In this document: positions 1 through 7,587 of the stretch, piece after piece | Layout of the letters: each line of letters opens with the position of its first letter | Position numbering within the stretch: position 1 is the first letter of the stretch | Program-made: the position numbers and the translations under genes | NCBI RefSeq assembly: GCF_020171315.1 | Contig: NZ_JAIUZP010000005.1 | Span: 434,001-498,000, forward strand | Length of the DNA: 64,000 bases | Source of the DNA: Pseudooceanicola nanhaiensis | GTDB taxonomy: Bacteria; Pseudomonadota; Alphaproteobacteria; Rhodobacterales; Rhodobacteraceae | Reading direction: 5' to 3' | The notes under the pieces: generated by a model | Told to the model about the DNA's origin: nothing | Seen by the model: the letters and a program-made list of their open reading frames with translations, nothing else | The model's database searches: none

Positions 1-1259
1 GTGCCGTCGACCGAGAGGGTCATCTCGGCGGTCTGGGGGCCTTCGGTGCCGCAGACGACCTTGAGCGACTTCAGCACGAGGCTGTCCTCGCCCGCGTCAT
101 CGGAGACCCGCACGAGTGCGATGAGGTCCTCGTCGAAGACCTCCTTCTTGCGGTCGGCGAGGTCCTTGAAGCGCACGAAGACGTCGTTGAGCTGGTTCTC
201 GCCAAGCTCGATCCCGAGGTCCTTGAGCTTGGAGCGCAGCGCCGCGCGGCCCGAGTGCTTGCCCATGACGAGGTTGGTGGCAGACAGGCCCACGTCCTCG
301 GGGCGCATGATCTCGAAGGTCTCGGCGTTCTTGAGCATGCCGTCCTGGTGGATGCCGCTCTCGTGGGCGAAGGCGTTCTTGCCGACGATCGCCTTGTTGA
401 ACTGCACCGGGAAGCCCGACACGGCCGAGACACGGCGCGAGATGTTCATGATCTTGGTGCTGTCGATGCCCGTGGCATAGGGCATGATGTCGTTGCGGAC
501 CTTCAGCGCCATGACAACCTCTTCGAGCGCGGTGTTGCCCGCCCGCTCGCCCAGGCCGTTGATGGTGCATTCGATCTGCCGTGCGCCCGCCTCGACGGCG
601 GCAAGGCTGTTGGCCGTCGCCATGCCGAGGTCGTTGTGGCAATGGGTCGAGAAGATCACCTCGTCCGCGCCGGGCACCCGTTCGAGAAGCATGCGGATCA
701 GGTCTGCCGATTCCCGGGGCGCGGTGTAGCCCACGGTGTCGGGCACGTTGATCGTGGTGGCGCCGGCCTTGATGGCGATCTCGACCACGCGGCAGAGATA
801 GTCATGCTCGGTCCGCGTTGCGTCCATCGGCGACCACTGGATGTTGTCGCAGAGGTTGCGCGCGTGGGTCACCGTCTCGTGGATCCGCTGGGCCATCTGG
901 TCCATGTCGAGGTTCGGGATCGCACGGTGCAGCGGCGAGGTGCCGATGAAGGTGTGGATGCGCGGCGAGGGCGCGTGTTTCACGGCGTCCCAGGCGCGGT
1001 CGATATCCTTGAAGTTCGCCCGGGCGAGGCCGCAGATAGTCGAATTCTTGGAGTTCTTGGCGATCTCGCTGACGGCGCGGAAGTCGCCTTCGGAGGCGAT
1101 CGGGAAGCCGGCCTCGATGATGTCGACGCCCATCTCGTCGAGAAGCGCCGCGATTTCGAGCTTCTCTTCGTGGGTCATGGTCGCGCCGGGGCTTTGTTCG
1201 CCGTCACGGAGCGTGGTGTCGAAAATGAGGACGCGGTCCTGTTCGGATACTTTGGTCAT
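1..1259 (-). CDS. leuA: 2-isopropylmalate synthase (3' end outside window)
   Basis: Condenses acetyl-CoA with 2-oxoisovalerate, the first committed step of leucine synthesis in the cytoplasm. The N-terminus MTKVSEQDRVLIFDTTLRDG followed by EQSPGA is the family signature, and the metal/catalytic HCHND motif (STHCHNDLG) lies near residue 200, with the second signature around LAAVEAGARQIECTINGLGE. The TIM barrel and the start of the C-terminal regulatory region are visible for about 419 residues; the stop codon is off the left edge. The ATG at 1259 is chosen because it opens the conserved N-terminus. It sits downstream of a leucine leader peptide and hairpin, so expression is probably set by attenuation. 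Family is certain. Confidence 0.96.
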   Translation of the reverse strand, partial: MTKVSEQDRVLIFDTTLRDGEQSPGATMTHEEKLEIAALLDEMGVDIIEAGFPIASEGDFRAVSEIAKNSKNSTICGLARANFKDIDRAWDAVKHAPSPRIHTFIGTSPLHRAIPNLDMDQMAQRIHETVTHARNLCDNIQWSPMDATRTEHDYLCRVVEIAIKAGATTINVPDTVGYTAPRESADLIRMLLERVPGADEVIFSTHCHNDLGMATANSLAAVEAGARQIECTINGLGERAGNTALEEVVMALKVRNDIMPYATGIDSTKIMNISRRVSAVSGFPVQFNKAIVGKNAFAHESGIHQDGMLKNAETFEIMRPEDVGLSATNLVMGKHSGRAALRSKLKDLGIELGENQLNDVFVRFKDLADRKKEVFDEDLIALVRVSDDAGEDSLVLKSLKVVCGTEGPQTAEMTLSVDG

Positions 1260-1307
1260 GTCGGTGTTCTCTCTGGTCTCCAGGTGCCTTGGCGCGAAAC
1301 GGCTATT

Positions 1308-1344
1308 CCTCTGAGCGGTCGCGCCGAAACGGCACGCTCAGAGG
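1308..1344 (-). promoter_or_regulatory. Leader hairpin, candidate leu attenuator
   Basis: A 10-bp perfect inverted repeat, CCTCTGAGCG (1308-1317) and CGCTCAGAGG (1335-1344), encloses a loop that can itself fold. It lies between the leucine leader peptide and leuA, and one arm covers the leader stop codon. The loop segment at 1319-1325 can alternatively pair with 1291-1297 (GGCGCGA with TCGCGCC), giving a competing structure. There is no U-tract after the stem, so it is either a non-canonical terminator or acts through translation. The regulatory role is inferred from position. Confidence 0.55.
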
Positions 1345-1433
1345 CGCGTTAGGAGAAGCAGCAGGGCGGCAGCCGACAGGCCGCCGGAACGGCGGGTCGC
1401 GCTGAAGGAGATATGATGGCCCTGAATGGTCAT
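1338..1433 (-). CDS. leuL: Leucine-rich leader peptide upstream of leuA
   Basis: A 31-codon reading frame beginning MTIQGHH and ending AAALLLLLTRL lies about 80 bp upstream of leuA on the same strand. Seven of its last 13 residues are leucine, including five in a row encoded by CTG, CTG, CTT, CTC and the rare CTA. Its UGA stop is inside a stem-loop at 1308-1344. This is the layout of ribosome-mediated attenuation: scarcity of charged tRNA-Leu stalls the ribosome on the Leu run and changes folding downstream. Several in-frame start codons exist further upstream; the ATG at 1433 gives the length usual for leader peptides. No sequence similarity to a specific leader is claimed. Confidence 0.75.
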   Translation of the reverse strand: MTIQGHHISFSATRRSGGLSAAALLLLLTRL

Positions 1434-1644
1434 GCGGGCTGTGTACTGCGCGGAAACTGAATTGAAAACCCGGAAATTCCGCCGCAGCGCCGCAATTGGG
1501 GAAGAGCCGCTGACGTATTGGGAGGGGAATTGCATTCCACCATCGAAACGGCGCGTGGGGAATTGCGTGATGCGGGGCCTTTCCGGGGCAATGCGGGGGA
1601 GTGGTGCGGACAGGTGGTCTGCAGGTGCCGGGGTCTGGCGGTGT

Positions 1645-1672
1645 AAAAAAGGGCTGCGCGGTTGCGCAGCCC
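1645..1672 (-). terminator. Rho-independent terminator of the MORN gene
   Basis: Read on the minus strand, GGGCTGCGC-loop-GCGCAGCCC (1651-1672) is followed by a run of six T (1645-1650). It lies 66 bp past the stop of the MORN-repeat gene. Confidence 0.88.
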
Positions 1673-1737
1673 TTGTCAGGTCTCGTTACAGCGGCCCGGC
1701 CGGGCGCTCAGCGCGGCCCGGGAACCGGCCTGCGGCG

Positions 1738-3177
1738 TCACTCCGTCGAAACCACGGGCGCGTCGCCGGGGGCTTCCGCGGTCGTGGCGCTTTCCAGCGC
1801 GCCGTTGTCCCAGGTCCCCGAGGCCTCTTCGCCGCTGGAATAGCGCATCGTGCCCTGCCCATGCCGCTTGCCGCTGAGGAACTGGCCCTCGTAGACATCG
1901 CCGTTGGCATAGGTCGCGACACCCGTGCCGCTGATCTCGCCCGCTTGCCAGTCGCCTTCATAGGTGAAGCCGTCGGGCATGGTGATCTTGCCGGTGCCCT
2001 CGCGCTTGCCCGCGACGAAGCCGCCTTCGTAGACGGTGCCGTCGGCATAGGTCGCGGTGCCGGTGCCGCTGCGCTGTCCCTCGGACCACTCGCCTTCGTA
2101 GCGGTAGCCGTCGGGGAAGGTGATCACGCCATAGCCGTCGTTCTTGGCGCCCTTGAACGCGCCCTCGTAGACCAGCCCGTTGGCGTAGCGCGCGATGCCC
2201 TCGCCCTCGATCACGCCCGCGGCCCATTCGCCTTCGTAGGTCGAGCTGTCGGGATAGGTGATCTTGCCCTGCCCATCCGGCAGGTCCTCGCGGAACTGGC
2301 CCTCGTAGACCGAACCGTCGGGATAGACCACGCGGCCCTCGCCGCCGATCTTTCCGGCCACCCAGCTGCCGGTGTATTCATAACCGTCCGAGCCCGAGAA
2401 GGTGCCGGTGCCATCGCGGCGGTCCTCGTGGAACTCGCCCTCATAGGTGTCGCCGTTGGCATAGGTGACCTTGCCCTCACCCTCGCGGCGGCCCGCGATC
2501 AGCGTGCCCTCGTAGACGTCGCCATTGGGCTGGGTCAGCGTGCCGATGCCGTTGATCTGGCCGTCTTCCCAGCTGCCGGTATAGGTCAGCCCGTCCGGCG
2601 TGGTCAGCGTGCCTTCGCCCCAGCGCTTACCGTCCTTCACCGCGCCTTCGTAGACTTCGCCGTCGGCATAGGAAATCTTGGCCTGCCCGTTCTCGACGCC
2701 GTTCACCCAGTCGCCTTCATAGGTGTAGCCGGAGGGGGCGACCATCGTGCCGCGCCCGTCATGGAGCGCATTGCGGAACTGGCCTTCGTAGCGCGAGCCG
2801 TTGGCATAGGTCACGACGCCCTTGCCGGTGATCTTGCCCTCGGACCACTCGCCCTCGTAGGTGCCGCCGTCTGAGAAGACGATCTTGCCCACGCCGTCGG
2901 GTTTGCCCTTGGCGAATTCGCCCTCGTAGACCGAGCCGTCGGGGTAACGCGCGGTGCCACGGCCCGCGATTTCGCCCTCGACCCAGTCGCCGGTGTATTC
3001 ATAGCCATTGGGCAGCCGGTAGGTCCCGGTGCCGTGTTGCAGGCCGTTGAGGAAGGTGCCTTCGTAGACGCCGCCCCCCTCGTATTGCTTGGTCTGGACC
3101 TCTCCGTCCTGTGCAATCGCCGCCCCGGCCGCGATGGCCAGAGCTGCACAGGCTGCGATAGACGCACGTGGTTTCAT
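1738..3177 (-). CDS. Exported MORN-repeat protein
   Basis: 479 residues. The start at 3177 (MKPRASIAACAALAIAAGAA) is chosen because it opens a typical signal peptide ending near IAQ and has GGGGAG six bases upstream; an in-frame ATG 14 codons earlier has neither. The mature protein is almost entirely MORN repeats, about 18 units of 23 residues with the pattern YEGxFxxGxxxGxGxxxxxDGxxYxG, followed by a short acidic Ala-rich tail. MORN units form an extended beta-sheet rod and in other systems bind lipid or protein. Here the rod would be periplasmic or surface exposed. Monocistronic, with its own terminator. Function is unknown; no enzymatic domain is visible. Confidence 0.85.
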   Translation of the reverse strand: MKPRASIAACAALAIAAGAAIAQDGEVQTKQYEGGGVYEGTFLNGLQHGTGTYRLPNGYEYTGDWVEGEIAGRGTARYPDGSVYEGEFAKGKPDGVGKIVFSDGGTYEGEWSEGKITGKGVVTYANGSRYEGQFRNALHDGRGTMVAPSGYTYEGDWVNGVENGQAKISYADGEVYEGAVKDGKRWGEGTLTTPDGLTYTGSWEDGQINGIGTLTQPNGDVYEGTLIAGRREGEGKVTYANGDTYEGEFHEDRRDGTGTFSGSDGYEYTGSWVAGKIGGEGRVVYPDGSVYEGQFREDLPDGQGKITYPDSSTYEGEWAAGVIEGEGIARYANGLVYEGAFKGAKNDGYGVITFPDGYRYEGEWSEGQRSGTGTATYADGTVYEGGFVAGKREGTGKITMPDGFTYEGDWQAGEISGTGVATYANGDVYEGQFLSGKRHGQGTMRYSSGEEASGTWDNGALESATTAEAPGDAPVVSTE

Positions 3178-3323
3178 ACCAACTCCCCATTCCGCCCCAC
3201 CGGCGGGTTGCGCTGGCAACGGTAAATGACGGCATCCCGGCGGGCAATGTCTTTCCGGGAAATCACCTTTTCCTCCGTCGCTTGCCTCGCTAATCAGGGG
3301 AGGACGCAGGAAAGGGGAGCCGC

Positions 3324-4985
3324 ATGGCCGAACGTTTTCGTATCACGCTGGCACAGCTGAACCCCACGGTCGGTGACATCGCGGGCAATGCTGCCAAGGC
3401 GCGCGCCGCCTGGGAGGCCGGCAAGGCGGCCGGGGCCGACCTCGTCGCCCTGACCGAGATGTTCATCACCGGCTACAACACGCAGGACCTGGTGGAGAAG
3501 CCGATCTTCCATCAGACCGCAATCGCCGCGATCGAGAAACTGGCGCAGGACTGCGCCGACGGCCCCGCGCTGGCGATCGGCGGCCCCTGGGTCGAGGGCG
3601 CCGAACTCTTCAACGCCTACCACATCTGCCGCGGCGGCAAGGTGGTGAGTCGCGTGCTCAAGCACGAACTTCCGAACGAGACGGTCTTCGACGAGGTCCG
3701 CATCTTCGACAGCGGGCCGCTTGGCGGGCCCTATTCCGTGGGCAACACGCGCATCGGTTCGCCGATCTGCGAGGACGCGTGGCATCCCGATGTCTCCGAG
3801 ACACTGGCCGAGACCGGGGCCGAATTCCTGCTGGTGCCCAACGGATCGCCCTACTACCGGGGCAAGATGGACACGCGGTTCAACCACATGGTCGCCCGCG
3901 TGGTCGAGACCGGCCTGCCGCTGATCTACCTGAACATGATCGGCGGGCAGGATGACCAGGTCTTCGACGGTGGCTCCTTCGGCCTGAACCCGGGCGGCGA
4001 GATGGCCTTCCACATGCCGGTCTTCGACGAGGAGATCGCCCATGTGGACCTGATCCGCGGGCCCGAGGGCTGGCGCATCGCGGAGGGCCCGAAGGCCCAT
4101 ATCCCCGACGACTGGGAACAGGATTACCGCGTCATGGTCGAGGGCCTGCGCGATTACTGCCGCAAGACCGGCTTCGCCAAGGTGCTGCTGGGGATGTCCG
4201 GCGGGATCGACAGCGCGCTGGTGGCGACGATCGCCGCCGATGCGCTGGGGCCTGAGAACGTGCGCTGCGTGATGCTGCCGTCCGAGTATACCTCCGAGCA
4301 TTCGCTGGAGGATGCCAAGGCCTGCGCCACCGCTCTCGGCTGCCATTACGACTTCGTGCCGATCAGCGCGGGCCGCGACGCGATCACCGCGACGCTGGCG
4401 CCGCTCTTCGAGGGCCTTGCCGCCGACACGACAGAGGAGAACATCCAGTCCCGCCTGCGCGGCCTGCTGCTGATGGCGCTGTCGAACAAGTTCAACGAAA
4501 TGCTGCTGACCACCGGCAACAAGTCCGAGGTCGCGGTGGGCTATGCCACGATCTACGGCGATATGGCGGGCGGCTACAATCCGATCAAGGACCTCTACAA
4601 GACCCGCGTCTTCGAGACCTGCCGCTGGCGCAACGCCAATCATCGCGGCTGGATGATGGGGCCGGGCGGGGAGGTCATCCCCGAGCGGATCATCACCAAG
4701 CCGCCCTCGGCCGAGCTGCGCCCGGACCAGAAGGACAGCGACTCGCTGCCCGATTACCCGGTGCTGGACGGCATCCTGACGATGCTGGTGGATCAGGATG
4801 CCTCGGTCGCGGATTGCGTGGCGGCGGGCTATGACAAGGCGGATGTGAAGCGGGTGGAGCACCTGCTCTACATCAGCGAGTACAAGCGCTTCCAGTCCGC
4901 GCCCGGTGCGCGGCTGACGAAACACGCCTTCTGGCTGGATCGTCGCTATCCCATCGCGATGCGGTGGCGCGACAACGAGGCGTAA
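3324..4985 (+). CDS. nadE: Glutamine-dependent NAD+ synthase
   Basis: 553 residues. Makes NAD+ from nicotinic acid adenine dinucleotide, using ammonia released from glutamine. An N-terminal nitrilase-type amidase domain (about 1-260) carries the Glu45-Lys113-Cys149 triad in LTEMFITGYN, RVLKHELPNE and GSPICEDAWH. The C-terminal synthase domain (about 265-553) has the PP-loop SGGIDS at 292-297 and TTGNKSEVAVGYATIYGD. Length matches the two-domain bacterial type. The ATG at 3324 has AAAGGGGAG upstream. It stands alone between convergent or divergent neighbours and ends at a strong terminator. Confidence 0.96.
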   Translation: MAERFRITLAQLNPTVGDIAGNAAKARAAWEAGKAAGADLVALTEMFITGYNTQDLVEKPIFHQTAIAAIEKLAQDCADGPALAIGGPWVEGAELFNAYHICRGGKVVSRVLKHELPNETVFDEVRIFDSGPLGGPYSVGNTRIGSPICEDAWHPDVSETLAETGAEFLLVPNGSPYYRGKMDTRFNHMVARVVETGLPLIYLNMIGGQDDQVFDGGSFGLNPGGEMAFHMPVFDEEIAHVDLIRGPEGWRIAEGPKAHIPDDWEQDYRVMVEGLRDYCRKTGFAKVLLGMSGGIDSALVATIAADALGPENVRCVMLPSEYTSEHSLEDAKACATALGCHYDFVPISAGRDAITATLAPLFEGLAADTTEENIQSRLRGLLLMALSNKFNEMLLTTGNKSEVAVGYATIYGDMAGGYNPIKDLYKTRVFETCRWRNANHRGWMMGPGGEVIPERIITKPPSAELRPDQKDSDSLPDYPVLDGILTMLVDQDASVADCVAAGYDKADVKRVEHLLYISEYKRFQSAPGARLTKHAFWLDRRYPIAMRWRDNEA

Positions 4986-4986
4986 G

Positions 4987-5010
4987 GCACGCCGCTGACG
5001 GCGTGCTTTG
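4987..5010 (+). terminator. nadE terminator
   Basis: GCACGCCG (4987-4994), loop CTGA, CGGCGTGC (4999-5006), then TTTGTT, one base after the nadE stop codon. Confidence 0.8.
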
Positions 5011-5040
5011 TTGATCCAGGGCCGCTGACGGCGTGCTTTG
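4991..5040 (+). repeat. Tandem duplication of the nadE terminator stem
   Basis: The 20-base segment GCCGCTGACGGCGTGCTTTG occurs at 4991-5010 and again at 5021-5040, with TTGATCC or TCGATCC after each copy. The second copy lacks the outer part of the left arm but keeps a short stem. It probably arose by local duplication. Confidence 0.8.
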
Positions 5041-5120
5041 TCGATCCGGGCGCGTGCCGATGCCCCCGGCCTCTGCCCGGCCCTGCGGCCGGGCGAGGTC
5101 TTCAGGGGGCAGCCCGGGCC

Positions 5121-5462
5121 TCACGCCTTTTCCGAGAACTCGTCCCAGGCTTCCAGCGCCTTGGCCGCGTACATCATGGCAGGCCCGCCGCCCATCTGCA
5201 CCGACATCGCCAGCACGTCGCCCAGTTCCTCGCGGGTGGCCCCTGCCTTCATGAGCGCCTCGACGTGCAGCACGATGCAGGCCTCGCAGCGTTGCGACAC
5301 GGCGATGCCGAGGGCCACGAATTCCTTGGTCTTGAGGTCCAGCACCCCGTTCTCGGCCACGGCCTTGCTCAGCCCGCCGAAGGCGCGCGTGGTTTCGGGA
5401 ATGGCCTTGTAGAGACCGCGCAGCTGGTTGCGCGTGCCGTCAATCTTGTCCGTCCAGCTCAT
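5121..5462 (-). CDS. AhpD-like carboxymuconolactone decarboxylase family protein
   Basis: 113 residues from MSWTDKIDGT. The redox motif C59-x2-C62-x3-H66 (SQRCEACIVLHVEAL), preceded by an acidic KTKEFVALG helix, is the alkylhydroperoxidase (AhpD) signature; such proteins reduce peroxides or act as disulfide reductases. The start at 5462 was preferred to an ATG 13 codons upstream because AAAGGA lies 8-13 bases before it and because the longer start falls inside a large palindrome. The physiological substrate is unknown. See the palindrome at 5471-5511, which overlaps the ribosome binding site. Confidence 0.88.
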   Translation of the reverse strand: MSWTDKIDGTRNQLRGLYKAIPETTRAFGGLSKAVAENGVLDLKTKEFVALGIAVSQRCEACIVLHVEALMKAGATREELGDVLAMSVQMGGGPAMMYAAKALEAWDEFSEKA

Positions 5463-5470
5463 GGCTGCGT

Positions 5471-5511
5471 CCTTTCGAATATACCTGCTCGCAGGAATCA
5501 TATTCGAAAGG
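5471..5511. promoter_or_regulatory. Nested palindrome over the AhpD-like gene's Shine-Dalgarno
   Basis: Perfect 12-bp arms CCTTTCGAATAT (5471-5482) and ATATTCGAAAGG (5500-5511) flank a second palindrome, CCTGCTCGCAGG (5484-5495). The gene-proximal arm contains the AAAGGA ribosome binding site of the AhpD-like gene. It may be a repressor operator or an RNA hairpin that hides the ribosome binding site; the sequence does not decide between them. Confidence 0.7.
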
Positions 5512-5597
5512 TTGCAACTTTGATCCGGATCAGATCCGGTGGGCCCGGGGCAAATGACGCCCCGTCAGATGGTCGTCAGAACGGTTCCTGACCGGAG

Positions 5598-6245
5598 TCA
5601 GTTCGCCCGGTGCGCGACGAACATCAGGTTGTTGGCGGGCATCTCGACGACTTTCTCCAGCTCCAGCCAGTTGGCGTGCAGCATCTTCGTCATTTCCACG
5701 TCGTCCTTGTAGCCGATCAGCGGGTCGCGGGTCTTCAGCTCCGCATCGAAGCGGATGTCCCCGTCGCTGGTCAGCTTGCCGTTGCGCCGGAACGGGCCAT
5801 AGACCGCCAGCCGCCCGCCGCGGTTCAGCGCCTTGGCCGCCTGTTCGATCACCATGTCGGCCTCGTCGGCCGAGATCAGGTGCAGCAGGTTCACCACCAC
5901 GATCAGGTCGTTGCCGCCGTGGATCGCGGACCAGCCGTGCCGCGTGGCGTCGATGCGGATCGCGGGGCGCAGGTTCGGCAGGCCCGCCGCCGCGACATAG
6001 GCGTCGATCGAGGCGATCCGCGTCGGGTCCATGTCGCTGGGCTGCCAGGACAGGGCCGGGAACCGATCCGCCATGCGCACCACGTGCTCGCCGGTGCCGG
6101 AGGCAATCTCGAGCGCCTTGCCGGTCTCGGGCACCACGCTGTCGAGGGCGTGCAGGATCGGCTCGACGTTCCTCTGCGCGGCCGGGCTGCTCAACGCGCC
6201 AGCGGGCGGAGTGTCGAGTGTGGGGGACAGCGTGTCGATCGTCAT
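5598..6245 (-). CDS. DUF938-type SAM-dependent methyltransferase
   Basis: 215 residues. A Rossmann-fold methyltransferase with motif I as ALEIASGTGEHVVRMADRFP and a post-I acidic turn PSDMDPTRIASIDAY, then VVVNLLHLISADEA as motif IV and NRGGRLAVYGPFRRNG. This is the DUF938 group; substrate unknown. The ATG at 6245 overlaps the stop of the upstream FAD oxidoreductase (ATGA), which fixes the start and implies translational coupling. Family assignment is firm at the fold level; the biological role is open. Confidence 0.85.
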   Translation of the reverse strand: MTIDTLSPTLDTPPAGALSSPAAQRNVEPILHALDSVVPETGKALEIASGTGEHVVRMADRFPALSWQPSDMDPTRIASIDAYVAAAGLPNLRPAIRIDATRHGWSAIHGGNDLIVVVNLLHLISADEADMVIEQAAKALNRGGRLAVYGPFRRNGKLTSDGDIRFDAELKTRDPLIGYKDDVEMTKMLHANWLELEKVVEMPANNLMFVAHRAN

Positions 6246-7321
6246 GCCGCGAACCTTTCCGGTGAGAGTGCGCCCACCACGGTGGCGGGCAAGGCGGGGG
6301 AACGTCCCATCAGCAGATCGGACGCGAGTCGGCTGGCCGCCGGGGCCGTCTGGAAGCCGTAGCCCCCCTGTCCGGCAAGCCAGAAGAAATCGGGGCAATC
6401 GGGCGCGCGGCCGATCACCGGGGTGCGGTCGGGCGCAAAGCTGCGCAGCCCGGCCCAGGAGGTCTCGACCCGGGTGACCGGGGCGGTGACCATTTCCTCG
6501 TAGCGCGCCAGCCCTTCGGCCAGCACCATGTCGTCGGCCCATGCGTCATGGGGCGCGACCGGGTCTTCCTCGGAGGGGGAGACCAGCAGGCCGCCGGTGT
6601 CGGGCTTGGCGTACCAACTCTCGTTCACGCCATCCATGAAGGGCCAGCCGGTCGTATCCGCGCCATTGGGGGCGGGCAGTCGCGCCATGGAGCGGCGGAA
6701 GGGCCGGATCTCCATCGGGCGCAGGCCCGCCATGACGGCGACCTCGTCGGCCCAGGCCCCGGCGGCATTGACCAGCGTCGCGGCGCGGAAGCTGCGCCCG
6801 GCGGTCTCCACCTCCCAGTGGCCGTCCGCGCGGCTGATCGCCGTGACACGGGCGCCGGTGACGATCTCGACCCCGAGGGACCGGGCGCGCTTGCGGGCGC
6901 TCTCCATGATCCGGTGGGTGTCCATGTCATAGGCTTCGTCGTACCACGCCGCATAGGCGCAGGTGACGGGGTTGAGGATCGGCACGGCCGCGCGGGCCTC
7001 GGCGACGGTGATCGGGGCCATGTCGTTGGCGGCCGCCTCGGCCTCGAAGGCCGCGCGTTCCTGCGGACGGCCGACGAGCATCAGGCCGCGGCGGGTCAGT
7101 ACGCCACCGTCTGTCGCGTGGTGCTCTTGCAGGCTGGCGTGGTTCAGCGCGCGGATCGTCTCATTGCCGTATTGCGCGATGAAAATCGCCGCCGACCGGC
7201 CCGACGCGTGGTAGCCGAGTGAAGGCTCCGCTTCGAGCAGGGTGACCGAGGCGTCCTCGGCCAGCCGGGCTGCCGCAGTCACGCCGGCAACACCGCCCCC
7301 GATGATCAGGATGTCTGCCAA
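6242..7321 (-). CDS. FAD-dependent D-amino-acid oxidase family oxidoreductase
   Basis: 359 residues with a TTG start. The ADP-binding motif ILIIGGGVAGVTAA begins at residue 4 only if translation starts at the TTG at 7321; GGAGGAG lies 4 bases upstream, and the longer in-frame ATG at 7489 would add 56 unrelated residues. DAO-family features follow: GYHASGRSAA for FAD contacts, a central substrate domain, and SWAGLRSFAPDRTPVIGRAP with FFWLAGQGGYGFQTAPA at the C-terminus. Such enzymes oxidise amines or amino acids (glycine, sarcosine or D-amino acids). The downstream methyltransferase overlaps by 4 bp. Substrate cannot be read from sequence. Confidence 0.87.
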   Translation of the reverse strand: MADILIIGGGVAGVTAAARLAEDASVTLLEAEPSLGYHASGRSAAIFIAQYGNETIRALNHASLQEHHATDGGVLTRRGLMLVGRPQERAAFEAEAAANDMAPITVAEARAAVPILNPVTCAYAAWYDEAYDMDTHRIMESARKRARSLGVEIVTGARVTAISRADGHWEVETAGRSFRAATLVNAAGAWADEVAVMAGLRPMEIRPFRRSMARLPAPNGADTTGWPFMDGVNESWYAKPDTGGLLVSPSEEDPVAPHDAWADDMVLAEGLARYEEMVTAPVTRVETSWAGLRSFAPDRTPVIGRAPDCPDFFWLAGQGGYGFQTAPAASRLASDLLMGRSPALPATVVGALSPERFAA

Positions 7322-7518
7322 ATTTCTCCTCCCATTAGGACAAAATGACACAGCTTCTTGATTGTTGGTAGTCCTGCAGGAGATACGTGGACTGCCGAAA
7401 ATGCATATCTCTTGGGCGTGGCGCGATTTATGCGGCTGGACTGAACGATTTGACGCTGCGTTATTCTTGTTTCGCGAACAGTCGAACAAGCGCGGGTTCG
7501 GTGTGCATTGCAGCCAAA

Positions 7519-7548
7519 CGAAAAGGCCCGCGCAAAAGCGCGGGCCTT
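7519..7548 (-). terminator. Terminator of the purine/BMP transport operon
   Basis: On the minus strand AAGGCCCGCGC, loop TTTT, GCGCGGGCCTT (7523-7548), continuing TTCG. It is 40 bp beyond the BMP-protein stop and closes the xdh-ABC run. Confidence 0.85.
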
Positions 7549-7587
7549 CGTGTCATGTGGCGCCGTGTGCGGCGCCGATCACGTGGA

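Noticed and set aside
6246-6542. N-terminal extension of the DUF938 methyltransferase
   Set aside because: The upstream in-frame stretch lies within the FAD oxidoreductase gene and has no family similarity; the ATGA overlap fixes the start.
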